A stretch of DNA of 64,000 bases from Methanoregulaceae archaeon (GTDB taxonomy: Archaea; Halobacteriota; Methanomicrobia; Methanomicrobiales; Methanospirillaceae). The position numbers were made by a program, and so were the translations under genes. Below, in pieces: positions 7,188 through 16,060 of the stretch; within the stretch, counting starts at the first letter, position 1; each line of letters begins with the position of its first letter. Location of the stretch: NCBI GenBank assembly GCA_021371995.1, contig JAJFVA010000014.1, positions 20,037-84,036 on the forward strand, given 5' to 3'. Below the pieces are notes generated by a model, which was given only the letters and a program-made list of their open reading frames with translations, searched no databases and had not been told where the DNA came from.

Positions 7188-8687
7188 ATGTGCGCCCGCT
7201 TTTTTGATCGTTTTTTTAAACCACGCCCGCACATTGTGGAGAGTCCTCCCCCTCCCTCGATCAGCCATGGTCCGGGCATCTATGTCCCTGAATTCAAGGT
7301 GAAACCCTATTTTATCGTGGCGTCGGTCGAGATGGGTAATACCACGACGAAATGCATCCTCACCGGAGTAAATCTTGAGACCGGTATGAGTTATGTCATC
7401 AACAAGACGGTGAAAATGAGCCGGGATGTCAGGAAACCCAAATCCGGAGAGGAGATCTTTGGCGAAACACTGGACGGGACAAAGCTCACGAAGGAATCGG
7501 TCACCGAACTTGTGAAAGATACGCTCATCCAGTGTCACAGGGATGTGCACCTCGATATCCAGAAAGATCTTGATTTCGTCGTACGGAGCACCGGAGTGGT
7601 TGCAGCGATGGACTCCCCTGACCAAGTGGGTACTTTCGTACTCGCTCTTGCAAACGGGTGCCTTAACGCAGGTGTACCGCCAAAGAAAATGACTCCCCCG
7701 ATGTCGAAAGCGAACCAGCCCCAGAAACTCCAGCCGTTCTCCTATGCCGATAAAGTTGTCTTTATCGGTGCAGTTGCCGGTGTCATCCCCCCGGTGGGAA
7801 GCACCGGAGTCGAGATGGTGGCAAACGAGATGGAAGGGGAGCTTGCTATGGCAGGGATCAAGGAAGGGGCAAAGTGGACCCCCGTTGATTTCCGGAACCC
7901 CTGTATCTCAATCGATTTCGGAACGACCCTTGATGGCAGGATAACGAGCGATGTTGCAAAAGATGACCCGAATCCCTTTGCAAAGACGGTAGGAAATTTC
8001 TGTGGCCTTGCAGGGGCAATCCCGGATGCTATCGTCAAGGGATCAGGGCTTGTCGACTCCCGGACCGGTACTGCTCTCGATGTATTCGGTGACCGGAGCG
8101 TGATAGCCGAATTTTCCCTGAAAGGACAGAGTGATACGGTCAGGGAATATGTCAGGAGGTGTCACGAACTCATTGATATCAGGATCGTACCCCCCGAAAG
8201 GAAAAGGTTTGGGAGGGTGCCTGTGTATGCAGATGTTGCCAAGGATTCCGGGGTAGCGCTCATCGGATGTGATGCCGGAGAGAACGGGAATGCCCTTGAT
8301 CAGCTGAAGAACATCGGGACTGAGATCTACAAAAACCACAGCCTGAGCCTCCTCAACGTTGTGATCGATCGTGTCTGTGCTGAGATGGCGCTCCGGCTGA
8401 TCGATATCACCCGAGAAGAGGGGATGCTGTTACCGAATTCTTCCATCGGGTTCACCGGGCGGGCGGCAATCTCCGGGAGAAAACCAGAGTATATCCTCGA
8501 GGGAATTACCGGGAGAAATCTCTTCCCAGACCCAAACGACCACCTTGTCTTTGTTGATGACGGCCTTGCGCGGGGAGCGGCACTGATGGGGCGCTGCATG
8601 AACTCCCTCGGGAAGCCGAAAAACCCGATAGGAGGAGTCAGGGGCGGTCCCTGCATCATGGCGAGAAGGATAAAAGCAGGAAAGTAG
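7188..8687 (+). CDS. Methanogenesis marker protein 14 (ASKHA-like)
   Basis: 499 residues from ATG 7188. The sequence matches the methanogen-restricted marker-14 family: VASVEMGNTTTKCILTG resembles the phosphate-1 loop of ASKHA-fold ATPases, and CISIDFGTTLDGR and SIGFTGRAAISGRKPE supply further nucleotide-fold loops. Related ASKHA proteins act as ATP-driven activators of corrinoid or iron-sulfur enzymes, so a role in reactivating a methanogenesis enzyme is plausible, but the family's function is not established. The frame stays open upstream to 7035; I chose 7188 because the extension has no family-like sequence and no good ribosome site. A small gene follows after 12 bases. Confidence 0.88.
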   Translation: MCARFFDRFFKPRPHIVESPPPPSISHGPGIYVPEFKVKPYFIVASVEMGNTTTKCILTGVNLETGMSYVINKTVKMSRDVRKPKSGEEIFGETLDGTKLTKESVTELVKDTLIQCHRDVHLDIQKDLDFVVRSTGVVAAMDSPDQVGTFVLALANGCLNAGVPPKKMTPPMSKANQPQKLQPFSYADKVVFIGAVAGVIPPVGSTGVEMVANEMEGELAMAGIKEGAKWTPVDFRNPCISIDFGTTLDGRITSDVAKDDPNPFAKTVGNFCGLAGAIPDAIVKGSGLVDSRTGTALDVFGDRSVIAEFSLKGQSDTVREYVRRCHELIDIRIVPPERKRFGRVPVYADVAKDSGVALIGCDAGENGNALDQLKNIGTEIYKNHSLSLLNVVIDRVCAEMALRLIDITREEGMLLPNSSIGFTGRAAISGRKPEYILEGITGRNLFPDPNDHLVFVDDGLARGAALMGRCMNSLGKPKNPIGGVRGGPCIMARRIKAGK

Positions 8688-8699
8688 ATGTGATACGTT

Positions 8700-8966
8700 A
8701 TGATTGAAGAGAGATCATCACCGGGAACAGACCAGACCGACAATGAGCTTTTTGATCTCCTGATACCCCCGGGCGTCCCAAGAAAGATGATCATGGAGAT
8801 CACACAAAAATTCGATGTTGAAATTGTTGAAAGGAAAGAACGCCTTTATTTTGCGAACATGGATGGGGAAGAACGGGAGCTTCTTGCATTCCGGGGCAGA
8901 CGGGAAGAGCTGGAGAAGGCACAAGCGTATCTTATGGAAGAACTGAAAAAATTCATCGGGGAGTAA
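8700..8966 (+). CDS. Small conserved-looking protein downstream of marker 14
   Basis: 88 residues, soluble, acidic. After a polar N-terminus there is a compact alpha/beta segment (MIMEITQKFDVEIVERKERLYF, then an ELLAFRGRREELEKAQ helix) resembling a small KH- or ACT-like module, but I do not recognise a family. It starts 12 bases after the marker-14 stop and is probably co-transcribed, so it is a candidate partner of that protein. Confidence 0.65.
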   Translation: MIEERSSPGTDQTDNELFDLLIPPGVPRKMIMEITQKFDVEIVERKERLYFANMDGEERELLAFRGRREELEKAQAYLMEELKKFIGE

Positions 8967-9114
8967 TTCCGGTAATCTTTCCAGGATCCCGGTCAATGGT
9001 ATTCCAGGTTACAGAATTGCCCATCCCGGCCCATCACCTTTTACAATTCCCCGGAATATCTGATGTGAGACCTGCACAGGGGCAACAACCCTTTATTGTA
9101 GTACAGCCGGAGAA

Positions 9115-10065
9115 TCAGAGATCCGGCATCTGTCGTGCGATATACCATGCATGAATCGCAATGATTCCATACAGTGGCAGGAGGTAATCGAAGGTAATGA
9201 ACTGCCCCTGGGTCTCAAATAACCAGACCGTCGCATAAATATCGATCTGGAAGATCAGTATCCCCCACCATTTTCCGAGATAGAAATATCCAACTCCAGG
9301 GAGGACGAAATTGAGGAACGCCGCAATGTTCGGATTTTTTCTTGTCCGTGGCCGCCTTGCAAGGGCTCTCGGCAGGTATCGCGGCGAGATCCCGCACTTC
9401 TGGGATGCCATGACCGCCTCCCACCTCACCTGGTCATCGGGATCACGGATGGCCCGATAGAGGAGGGGGATAGCCTTCTCCTCACCGATCCTGCCAAGAG
9501 TCCTGACCGCCATCATACGGACCGATTTGTCATTATCTTTTGCAGCGATATCGAGTGAGGGGATTGCATCCTTTCCCATATCAGCAAGCATGTCCCATTC
9601 CTGTTTCCCTGCAAAGAGGAATGCCAGTGTGGCTGGTTCATCAGGAGACCAGCCCATTTTTTCGAGCGCGACAGCAGAACCGTAGCGGACATACCGGTCA
9701 GGATCCCGTAATGCACCTTCAAGGGGACCAAGTGCCCGGGGATCAGCCATCTCGCCGAGGGCCAGTGCTGCCTCCCATCTCACCTCGTTGTCTTTATCCC
9801 TGAGGAGTCCGATTAATGGTTCCACGGCCCGGGGATCCCGGATCTCGCCAAGTGCCTCGATGATTCCAAGGCGGATGTCTTTGTTCCGGGTTTTCAGGGC
9901 GGACAGCAGATGATCCATCCCTTCCGTCCCAAGCCCTGCAAGAGCACTGGAAGCCTGCCACTGAATATCCAGGTTTTTATGACGGAGGGCTTTTATTAAT
10001 CCGCGATAATTTCTCGCTTTCTTCAGGGTTTCGATATCAGGTTCTTCGCCATAAAAGATTGCCAT
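9115..10065 (-). CDS. HEAT-repeat protein with C-terminal TM2-like membrane domain
   Basis: 316 residues. Residues about 15-235 are PBS-lyase-type HEAT repeats (about six), each with the pattern VRWEAALALGEM or VRYGSAVALEKMG, forming a helical solenoid for protein binding. Residues about 245-316 hold a membrane domain starting NPNIAAFLNFVLPGVGYFYL, followed by GKWWG and two more hydrophobic segments; this resembles the TM2 domain pattern of LNFxLPGxGxxYLG. The protein would sit on the cytoplasmic membrane with the solenoid in the cytoplasm. It is the last of a four-gene run and a clear paralogue of the preceding gene. Start ATG has GAAGG upstream. Confidence 0.85.
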   Translation of the reverse strand: MAIFYGEEPDIETLKKARNYRGLIKALRHKNLDIQWQASSALAGLGTEGMDHLLSALKTRNKDIRLGIIEALGEIRDPRAVEPLIGLLRDKDNEVRWEAALALGEMADPRALGPLEGALRDPDRYVRYGSAVALEKMGWSPDEPATLAFLFAGKQEWDMLADMGKDAIPSLDIAAKDNDKSVRMMAVRTLGRIGEEKAIPLLYRAIRDPDDQVRWEAVMASQKCGISPRYLPRALARRPRTRKNPNIAAFLNFVLPGVGYFYLGKWWGILIFQIDIYATVWLFETQGQFITFDYLLPLYGIIAIHAWYIARQMPDL

Positions 10066-10118
10066 GGATTAAACCTTCCCCTGCCAGTACACATGACCGC
10101 AAAAAAAATGCCTTTTTT

Positions 10119-11084
10119 TCATAAGTCCGGCAACCCCCTGACATAATACCAGGTATGGACAACGGCAACCGCTGATATAGAATACGAAATAATGTAGGGG
10201 ACGTATTTCGGGAGGAAAAGACCCATGATCAGGAGGGAGGTGACATTGATCTGGAAGACCAGGAATCCCCACCACATACCAAGATAGTTATAGCCAAGTC
10301 CGATGAAAAAGAAGTTCAGGAGCATCGCAGCATACGGATCTTTCCGCTCCCGTTTTCTCCTGGAGAGCCCTCTTGGGAGGTGCATGAGAGGAATATTGCA
10401 TTTTGGAAATGCCATGAGGGCTTCCCAGCGGACAGGTCCGCTGATATCCCGGAGGGCAAGATCACAGGCCCCCTTTGCCCCGGGGTCATGCAGATCGCCA
10501 AGAATTTTTACCGCATGAGCTCTGACGGCCGGATCATAATCACGGAGATGGTGAATGAGCGGTCCGACCGGGACTTTTTTAAGAACCGGGATCTCGTCCC
10601 AGCGCTGTGCAGCGACAAGGAAGTATACCTGCCCTTCCGGATCTTCAGGGATCCATCCGTTCTTCTCGAGTGCAATTGCCACACCGTAACGTACATATTT
10701 ATCCGGATCTTTGAGAGCTTTTTTCAGCCCTGCCAGGGCGGCTTCATCACCAATCTCACCAAGGGCAATTGCAGAAGCCCAGCGGACTTCATTGCTCTCA
10801 TCACTGGAGAGAATGAGAAGAAGACCGGGCACTGCCTGGATGGTACGGAGGTCAGATAAGACCTCCACCACGCCTATCCTCATTTTACGGTCAGGGTGAT
10901 CCAGGGCATTGATCAGTTTTTTTGTTGTGACGTCCCCGCCAAGCCGTTCCAAGGCTGACGCTGCCTTCCACTGGATGGTAAAGTCGCGATGGGCAAGGAG
11001 CCGGATAAGTTCATCGACATTCCACTCGCGCTCAAACCTGCTAACATCGGGTGTCTTCCCGATGGAAAATGGCAGGGAGGGCAT
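10119..11084 (-). CDS. HEAT-repeat protein with C-terminal TM2-like domain, paralogue
   Basis: 321 residues with the same build as the neighbour: an N-terminal arm, PBS-lyase-like HEAT repeats (residues about 20-240, for example EVRWASAIALGEIGD and KYVRYGVAIALEKNGW), and a membrane domain beginning DPYAAMLLNFFFIGLGYNYL. The shared LNFFxxGxGYxYLGxWWG motif shows that the pair arose by tandem duplication. GAGGGTG lies five bases before the ATG. The spacing to the upstream surface-protein stop is only 30 bases, and to the downstream paralogue 53 bases, so all are probably one transcript. Confidence 0.85.
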   Translation of the reverse strand: MPSLPFSIGKTPDVSRFEREWNVDELIRLLAHRDFTIQWKAASALERLGGDVTTKKLINALDHPDRKMRIGVVEVLSDLRTIQAVPGLLLILSSDESNEVRWASAIALGEIGDEAALAGLKKALKDPDKYVRYGVAIALEKNGWIPEDPEGQVYFLVAAQRWDEIPVLKKVPVGPLIHHLRDYDPAVRAHAVKILGDLHDPGAKGACDLALRDISGPVRWEALMAFPKCNIPLMHLPRGLSRRKRERKDPYAAMLLNFFFIGLGYNYLGMWWGFLVFQINVTSLLIMGLFLPKYVPYIISYSISAVAVVHTWYYVRGLPDL

Positions 11085-11114
11085 CAGTGCACCCTCTTTC
11101 CCGGCACAGGTTCC

Positions 11115-13937
11115 TTAGTGTTCACGCTTGTTCCATCTCATATAAAATACGAGAGTAACGAGGACTACCCCAAATACCACCGAGAGGTTTTTCAGGAGGA
11201 CCAGGGTAGACGTCCCCTGGGTGAGAGCTCCGGTCACGGTCTCACCCTGATCTCCTCCTGATAGCAGTGTTGTTTCTTCTGCCTGGCCTGTGCTGGCAGC
11301 CGTTTGGGTTACCGTTCCAGGAGCTTCGTCTACGTCAGCCTCTGCCGTGGTCTGAGTCGGAACCGGGGTTTGCAAAGGAGTCCCGGTAACGGTCGCAATA
11401 GTCGTGGAGGTGGCTGCTGGTCCTGCTACATCACCACCACCTCCCCCTCCTCCACCACTGCCCCCGCCACCGGAAACAGCGGTTGAAATACTCAGGTAGA
11501 GCATCTGGAAGAAATTACCTGATTTCGAGAGGGAAGCAAGGCCAAACGTAGAGAGCCCGGAGGGAGACTCAGCCATGAAGAGATCGAGATCCCGTTCGTC
11601 ATCATGGCCGAGGTATCTTGTATCAAGTACCTGACCGTTCCCGTCATCCCCGATCCGGATGACATGGATGCTGTCACGCTCATCTTTGACTTCCATGCTG
11701 AGATTATAATCATAATATCCCCTTTTCATCAGCATTACATTGTGTAGTCCGGGCGCCAGGCCGGTTGCATTAACGGGCGAAAATCCCGCATAGTTACCAT
11801 CGATATACACCCTTGCCCCTTCCGGCAGGGAGTTGATCATGAGTGTCCCCTTATCACCCCATCCAAAGGTACGGACCCATTCTGAATTCACTCCAAATAT
11901 CAGGGTTGCCGTTTCCGCAGGTTCTGGAGGTTCCGCTTCGAATCGCACGGTATAGGCGATATCCTCAATTGTTCCATAATTATACATGGTTTTAATATCA
12001 TCGAACAGGGAAAGGTCATCAGGGGTCGATCCCTCCCATTCTGCCACACGGATACTCCTCCCCGGTTCGTACTCAATCATATTCAGGGTGAAATTGAAGA
12101 AGCACCCGCTCCCTGCCTTCTGGCTGAAATTGGCGGGGTGAAGATCCCCGCTTGTGACAACAATATTCCTGACGGTCCCGGTTAGCACTCCATCTTCACA
12201 ATAAGAGAACTCATTCCCGGTATCGCCAAGGAACCTGATGGAAGCCATCCCTGAATCTCCGGGAGGCACACACGTAATCACGGGTGTGCCGTTCTCCGTA
12301 ATAAACTCACAAGTACCCGCTTGTGAAGTGTTCAGGGCAAGCAAGGTGTCAGTACCATTCAATGACAATTCAATTCCGGCAGAGGGGAGGACACAGGTAT
12401 GGTACGTTCCCTCCACTACCGTGATAAGCGACTGCTTTGGAACGGACTCATATCCAAAAATATTTGCCACAGTCAGATTCACATCGTATACTCCGGCATG
12501 GGTAAATACATGAACGGGATTTTGTTCATCTGATGTCTCTTTGTCACCAAAGTCCCAGTGCCATTCGAATGGAAGACCGGAAGAAGTATCTTCGAATGCA
12601 ACCGCAAGAGGAGCAGGACCACAGGTCCTGTTCTGGGTAAACTGCGGAACCGGGTCTGAACCGGCAGAGATGAAATTATCCTTACGGACAGCAGCCCTCT
12701 GGAATGGATTATACACCGTCAGAACGACAGTATAGGAACCTGCAGAATCATAGGTATGAACAGGGTTTTTTTCAGTTGAGGACACCCCGTCACCAAAATC
12801 CCAGGAACAGCCATCGTTCTGTCCCTCGGTAGTATCAGTAAATTGAACGGTAATGGGTGCCTTCCCCTGGGTAACATTTGAAGTATAATCCGCTACAAGG
12901 GGTGGCATCGAAGTGCCGAATGTATACAGGAAAACATCAAAGTCGCCATTCCTCATGTCAGACCATATCACCCTGTCTCCCCAGATCGCCGGATTATACT
13001 TTGGAGACCTGGTTGCATCTGATGAGACCGGAGACTCTGTCATCGTGGTGATATCGATGCATGTTACAACCGTGTCGTTGATATAAGCAACAATATCCCC
13101 AGAAATAACCGGGCTCTCACGGTAATAATCTCCTTCAGTGATCCGGGTCTCTTCCCCTGACAGAAGGTCGTAGAGATAAATCTGGGAAGAAACATCCCGG
13201 TTATCCATCCAGACGATACGATCTTCCCATATCGCAGGTGCCATCTGGGCGTAGGGGTCTGTTGTGATCTGTGTTTCATTCCCGCTGGTGATATTAAACA
13301 GGTAGATCTCAAAATTCCCCATCGAGGCATTCCTGGCATCCTCCCAGACAACCCGGTCTCCCCAGATAGCCGGAGATCTGGCTGAAGAAGATGAAATATC
13401 GCCAAGTTTCGTTACACTTCCGGAATTTATATCATACCAATGCACCGAACATTCAGATTCCCCTTCTATCCCTTCCTGCCATACGATCCAGTCTCCCCAG
13501 ATTTGAGGTGTGACCTGGTTGACCTGGTCATTGGTGATCCGCTGCTCTTTTCCCGTTGAGAGATTGTAAAGGTGAATCTCGAAATTATCGTCCTCATATG
13601 TCTGCCAGACGATTCGATCTTCCCAGATATCCGGCATATCCTGGTACGGCAGGATTGTGGGGATTCTCATTATTTTACCGGAGGAGGTGTTATAGAAAAT
13701 AAGGTCAGTATAATAAATCTCCGGATCTTCCAGGCTTGGATAATAATGGGCCCAGATAATCCGGTCATCCCAGATTGCCGGATTGAGCTGGTCGGTTCCC
13801 CATGTTGCAGCAGATACACAGGTTTCAGTCCCTGCCAATGCCTGAACATCTCCTGAAATTACCGGAGAACTAAGAAAAACCAGAAAAATTAGGCATATTA
13901 AACAGCCCGATCTCAATCGGAACCCTGGCTGCTTCAC
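11115..13937 (-). CDS. Surface beta-propeller/PKD/PEGA protein with C-terminal anchor
   Basis: About 940 residues. I place the start at GTG 13937 because GGGAGGG lies seven bases before it and the product then begins with a basic patch and a clean signal peptide ending near SSPVISG; an upstream TTG (13979) would give a poor N-terminus. Domains in order: TolB-like beta-propeller blades (residues about 40-370, repeated WxDRIVW motifs), two PKD domains (about 375-535, each with WDFGD), a beta-rich region, a PEGA-like domain (MINSLPEGARVYIDG), a Gly-rich then Thr-rich linker, and one membrane span with a basic tail. It is predicted to be displayed on the cell surface. A calpain-like gene lies 58 bases upstream on the same strand. 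Confidence 0.88.
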   Translation of the reverse strand: MKQPGFRLRSGCLICLIFLVFLSSPVISGDVQALAGTETCVSAATWGTDQLNPAIWDDRIIWAHYYPSLEDPEIYYTDLIFYNTSSGKIMRIPTILPYQDMPDIWEDRIVWQTYEDDNFEIHLYNLSTGKEQRITNDQVNQVTPQIWGDWIVWQEGIEGESECSVHWYDINSGSVTKLGDISSSSARSPAIWGDRVVWEDARNASMGNFEIYLFNITSGNETQITTDPYAQMAPAIWEDRIVWMDNRDVSSQIYLYDLLSGEETRITEGDYYRESPVISGDIVAYINDTVVTCIDITTMTESPVSSDATRSPKYNPAIWGDRVIWSDMRNGDFDVFLYTFGTSMPPLVADYTSNVTQGKAPITVQFTDTTEGQNDGCSWDFGDGVSSTEKNPVHTYDSAGSYTVVLTVYNPFQRAAVRKDNFISAGSDPVPQFTQNRTCGPAPLAVAFEDTSSGLPFEWHWDFGDKETSDEQNPVHVFTHAGVYDVNLTVANIFGYESVPKQSLITVVEGTYHTCVLPSAGIELSLNGTDTLLALNTSQAGTCEFITENGTPVITCVPPGDSGMASIRFLGDTGNEFSYCEDGVLTGTVRNIVVTSGDLHPANFSQKAGSGCFFNFTLNMIEYEPGRSIRVAEWEGSTPDDLSLFDDIKTMYNYGTIEDIAYTVRFEAEPPEPAETATLIFGVNSEWVRTFGWGDKGTLMINSLPEGARVYIDGNYAGFSPVNATGLAPGLHNVMLMKRGYYDYNLSMEVKDERDSIHVIRIGDDGNGQVLDTRYLGHDDERDLDLFMAESPSGLSTFGLASLSKSGNFFQMLYLSISTAVSGGGGSGGGGGGGGDVAGPAATSTTIATVTGTPLQTPVPTQTTAEADVDEAPGTVTQTAASTGQAEETTLLSGGDQGETVTGALTQGTSTLVLLKNLSVVFGVVLVTLVFYMRWNKREH

Positions 13938-13995
13938 CACACACCCTCCCAACCATCCGACGAATCCCCCATACTGCAACCTCTCTGTTTGAATG

Positions 13996-14730
13996 TTATC
14001 CAGGAATCACATATCCATATTCGTTGAAATTCGCTGTGAAATCAGCCGTTGATATTGTGATAAGCGAGCCCCCGCACGGATTTCTCAATTGATATCCGGT
14101 CGGGTTCGTGGTCTTTTTCAAAACTGAGTAGGTATGATTACTTGTTAATCCTGCCCCGGCTCCGGCTTTAGTTTTGGCCACCGAGGGATAGGTTGTCTTA
14201 TTACCTGCAGCAGCATTAAAGACAAATGCTCCGGTTTTTAAAGTACCGCCGCAAATATTCTGAAGTGCAGTAAGCCCGTTTCCGCCATTCAAAAGAGTAC
14301 CAATCGGCGGTGTATCCGAATGCCCGGGATCCAGCCATTTCGCATATGCTTTCTCATACAGGCAAGGCCAGATATACGCACTGCTGGACCGGGCATACAC
14401 CAGATTGCTGGCAGTGTCAACGGCAAGCACTGAATTTGTCGTGAATGAAGGATCCCACACCTTATTCACCGTGTTGTAAAACTGGTAATTTGGATGTGTT
14501 TTCAGTTTCGCTGGTGCAGCCCATGCAACCGATATGAGAGCGGCAATGAAAAAACAGTCATTCACACTTCCCTGGAGGGGTTCTGTATAGGTCTTTGTGG
14601 TACCTACTCCTTTTCCTGTATCATTCCAGCTTGCGAACTGCCTGGTTTCAATCGCACAAGTTGCACCACTCTTTGCCGGATCAGACAACCATGACTGATT
14701 GTCAATACTCTCCTTGCTTCCTCTCATCAT
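13996..14730 (-). CDS. Calpain-like cysteine protease (peptidase family C2)
   Basis: 244 residues, no signal peptide. The catalytic triad of calpains is readable: QGSVNDCFFIAAL gives oxyanion Gln53 and Cys59, SNHTYSVL gives His199, and YQLRNPCGG gives Asn217 where calpains have RNPWG. The connecting segment WPCLYEKAYAK ... NGGNGLTALQNICGG matches the calpain LLEKAYAK / ALxxLTGG region. It is a bare protease core, without the C2-like, EF-hand or PBH domains of animal calpains, and I see no acidic calcium-loop clusters. It is the first gene of the run with the surface propeller protein and two HEAT-repeat membrane proteins. Substrate unknown; an intracellular location is inferred from the missing signal peptide. 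Confidence 0.85.
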   Translation of the reverse strand: MMRGSKESIDNQSWLSDPAKSGATCAIETRQFASWNDTGKGVGTTKTYTEPLQGSVNDCFFIAALISVAWAAPAKLKTHPNYQFYNTVNKVWDPSFTTNSVLAVDTASNLVYARSSSAYIWPCLYEKAYAKWLDPGHSDTPPIGTLLNGGNGLTALQNICGGTLKTGAFVFNAAAGNKTTYPSVAKTKAGAGAGLTSNHTYSVLKKTTNPTGYQLRNPCGGSLITISTADFTANFNEYGYVIPG

Positions 14731-14807
14731 GTCCCTTCACCATCAAATTTGCATTCTATCGCCAGAACAGATAATGAGCAACGGTTGACTTATCGACAAC
14801 AGAGCGA

Positions 14808-14827
14808 ACCCGGGGATCTCCCCGGGT
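14808..14827 (-). promoter_or_regulatory. GC-rich hairpin in the calpain operon leader
   Basis: ACCCGGGG and CCCCGGGT form an eight-base-pair stem with the loop ATCT. It sits about 80 bases before the calpain start and about 90 bases after the TATA-like element, so it would be inside the 5' leader. It is not followed by a T-run, so it is not an obvious terminator. Confidence 0.45.
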
Positions 14828-14914
14828 ATCCCTCATTACATCAAACTGCCTCTCCGGATGATAATTTCCCCCGAACCCCACTATCATTGGCTCAATTCAG
14901 TACTTCGGGAAAAA

Positions 14915-14925
14915 GCATATATACC
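14915..14925 (-). promoter_or_regulatory. TATA-like element upstream of the calpain operon
   Basis: The minus strand reads GGTATATATGC, preceded by the purine-rich CAAAG that could be a BRE. It is the best TATA match in the gap. It would start transcription near 14890, giving a leader of about 160 bases before the calpain ATG. Confidence 0.4.
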
Positions 14926-15133
14926 TTTGGATTCAATGCGAGCATTTTCATCGTCGTTCAGGCAGGATGTCCGAATTCCAAATCGTCCCCCAGTATCTGT
15001 GACGTTCAGGGATTACTTCATATAAGAGTTGAAAAACCTATGCAACGCAGTTGAGAGAATCATCCCTGATGATGGTTCATCATACAAAAGATTTTAATTC
15101 CATAAAAAATGTTCTTTGATGAAATGGCCCATT

Positions 15134-16060
15134 TTAAGGGGATATTATTTGCCGCCCGATCATCTTCACAAGTACCGCTTTCTGGGCATGGAGCCGGTTC
15201 TCGGCCTCGTCAAAGACCACGCTCTGCGGGCCTTCGATCACCTCATCGGTGACTTCTCTCCCCCGGTGAGCCGGGAGGCAGTGCAGGAATATGGCATCGG
15301 GGTCCGCTTTCTTCATCAGCCCGTTGTCGACGGTGAATCCCTTGAATGCCCGAATCCGGGCATCCCGCTCGCTCTCCTCTCCCATCGATATCCAGGTGTC
15401 CGTGACCACGACATGGGCATCCCTGACTGCTTCAACCGGGTTCTGGTGCAGGGTTACCATTCCGCCTTCCTGGACGGCCCGCTTCACCACGGTTTCCGAG
15501 ATCCTGTATCTCTCCGGGGAGGCAACCGTTATTTCGAACCCTGCCCGGGCAGATGCCAGCACAAGGGAATTGCAGACATTGTTCCCATCGCCGACCCATG
15601 TGACTTTGAGACCTTCAATGGATCCGAAATGCTCCCTCATGGTCATGATATCGGCAAGGATCTGGCATGGGTGCTCAATATCGGAGAGGCCGTTGATGAC
15701 CGGGACGCTGGAATTACGGGCAAACTCTTCGATCGTCGAGTGTTTGTAGGCCCGGATCATCATGCCTGAGACGTACCGGGACATCACCCGGGCAGTATCC
15801 CTGATCTCCTCGCCTCTCCCGATCTGGAGGTCCTGGGGATTCAGAAACAGGGCATGACCGCCAAGCTCTGCCATACCGACCTCAAAAGAGATTCGCGTTC
15901 GGGTGGATGCCTTTTCAAAAACAAGGGCAAGTGCTTTCCCGTAGAGAAATTCATGCGGCCTCCCTTCCCTGCGGAGCATCTTCATCTGGTCGGCATCATC
16001 AAGAATCTCACGTAGTTCCTCACGCGAGAGATCGAGTATTGATAGAAGGTCTTTTTTCAT
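15134..16060 (-). CDS. argF: Ornithine carbamoyltransferase
   Basis: 308 residues, full family length. It makes citrulline from ornithine and carbamoyl phosphate in arginine biosynthesis. Visible motifs: STRTR (52-56), which binds carbamoyl phosphate; [20 protein letters not shown], matching the ornithine-specific loop region; and [10 protein letters not shown] with the HCLP ornithine motif, which separates it from aspartate carbamoyltransferase. The ATG overlaps the purD stop by ATGA, so translation is probably coupled. It is the last gene of carS-pyrE-purD-argF, grouping several carbamoyl-phosphate, purine and pyrimidine steps. Confidence 0.96.
   Translation of the reverse strand: MKKDLLSILDLSREELREILDDADQMKMLRREGRPHEFLYGKALALVFEKASTRTRISFEVGMAELGGHALFLNPQDLQIGRGEEIRDTARVMSRYVSGMMIRAYKHSTIEEFARNSSVPVINGLSDIEHPCQILADIMTMREHFGSIEGLKVTWVGDGNNVCNSLVLASARAGFEITVASPERYRISETVVKRAVQEGGMVTLHQNPVEAVRDAHVVVTDTWISMGEESERDARIRAFKGFTVDNGLMKKADPDAIFLHCLPAHRGREVTDEVIEGPQSVVFDEAENRLHAQKAVLVKMIGRQIISP

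Larger units (their letters stand above)
14731..15133. other. 403-base intergenic region: calpain leader and argF 3' side
   Basis: Holds no convincing gene. It contains a strong hairpin at 14808-14827 and a TATA-like element at 14915-14925 (minus strand GGTATATATGC), both placed to serve the calpain gene through a leader of roughly 160 bases. It also holds a six-base-pair hairpin near 15067-15082 and an A-run at 15103-15108 (T-run on the minus strand) just after argF that may act as its terminator. Confidence 0.5.
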
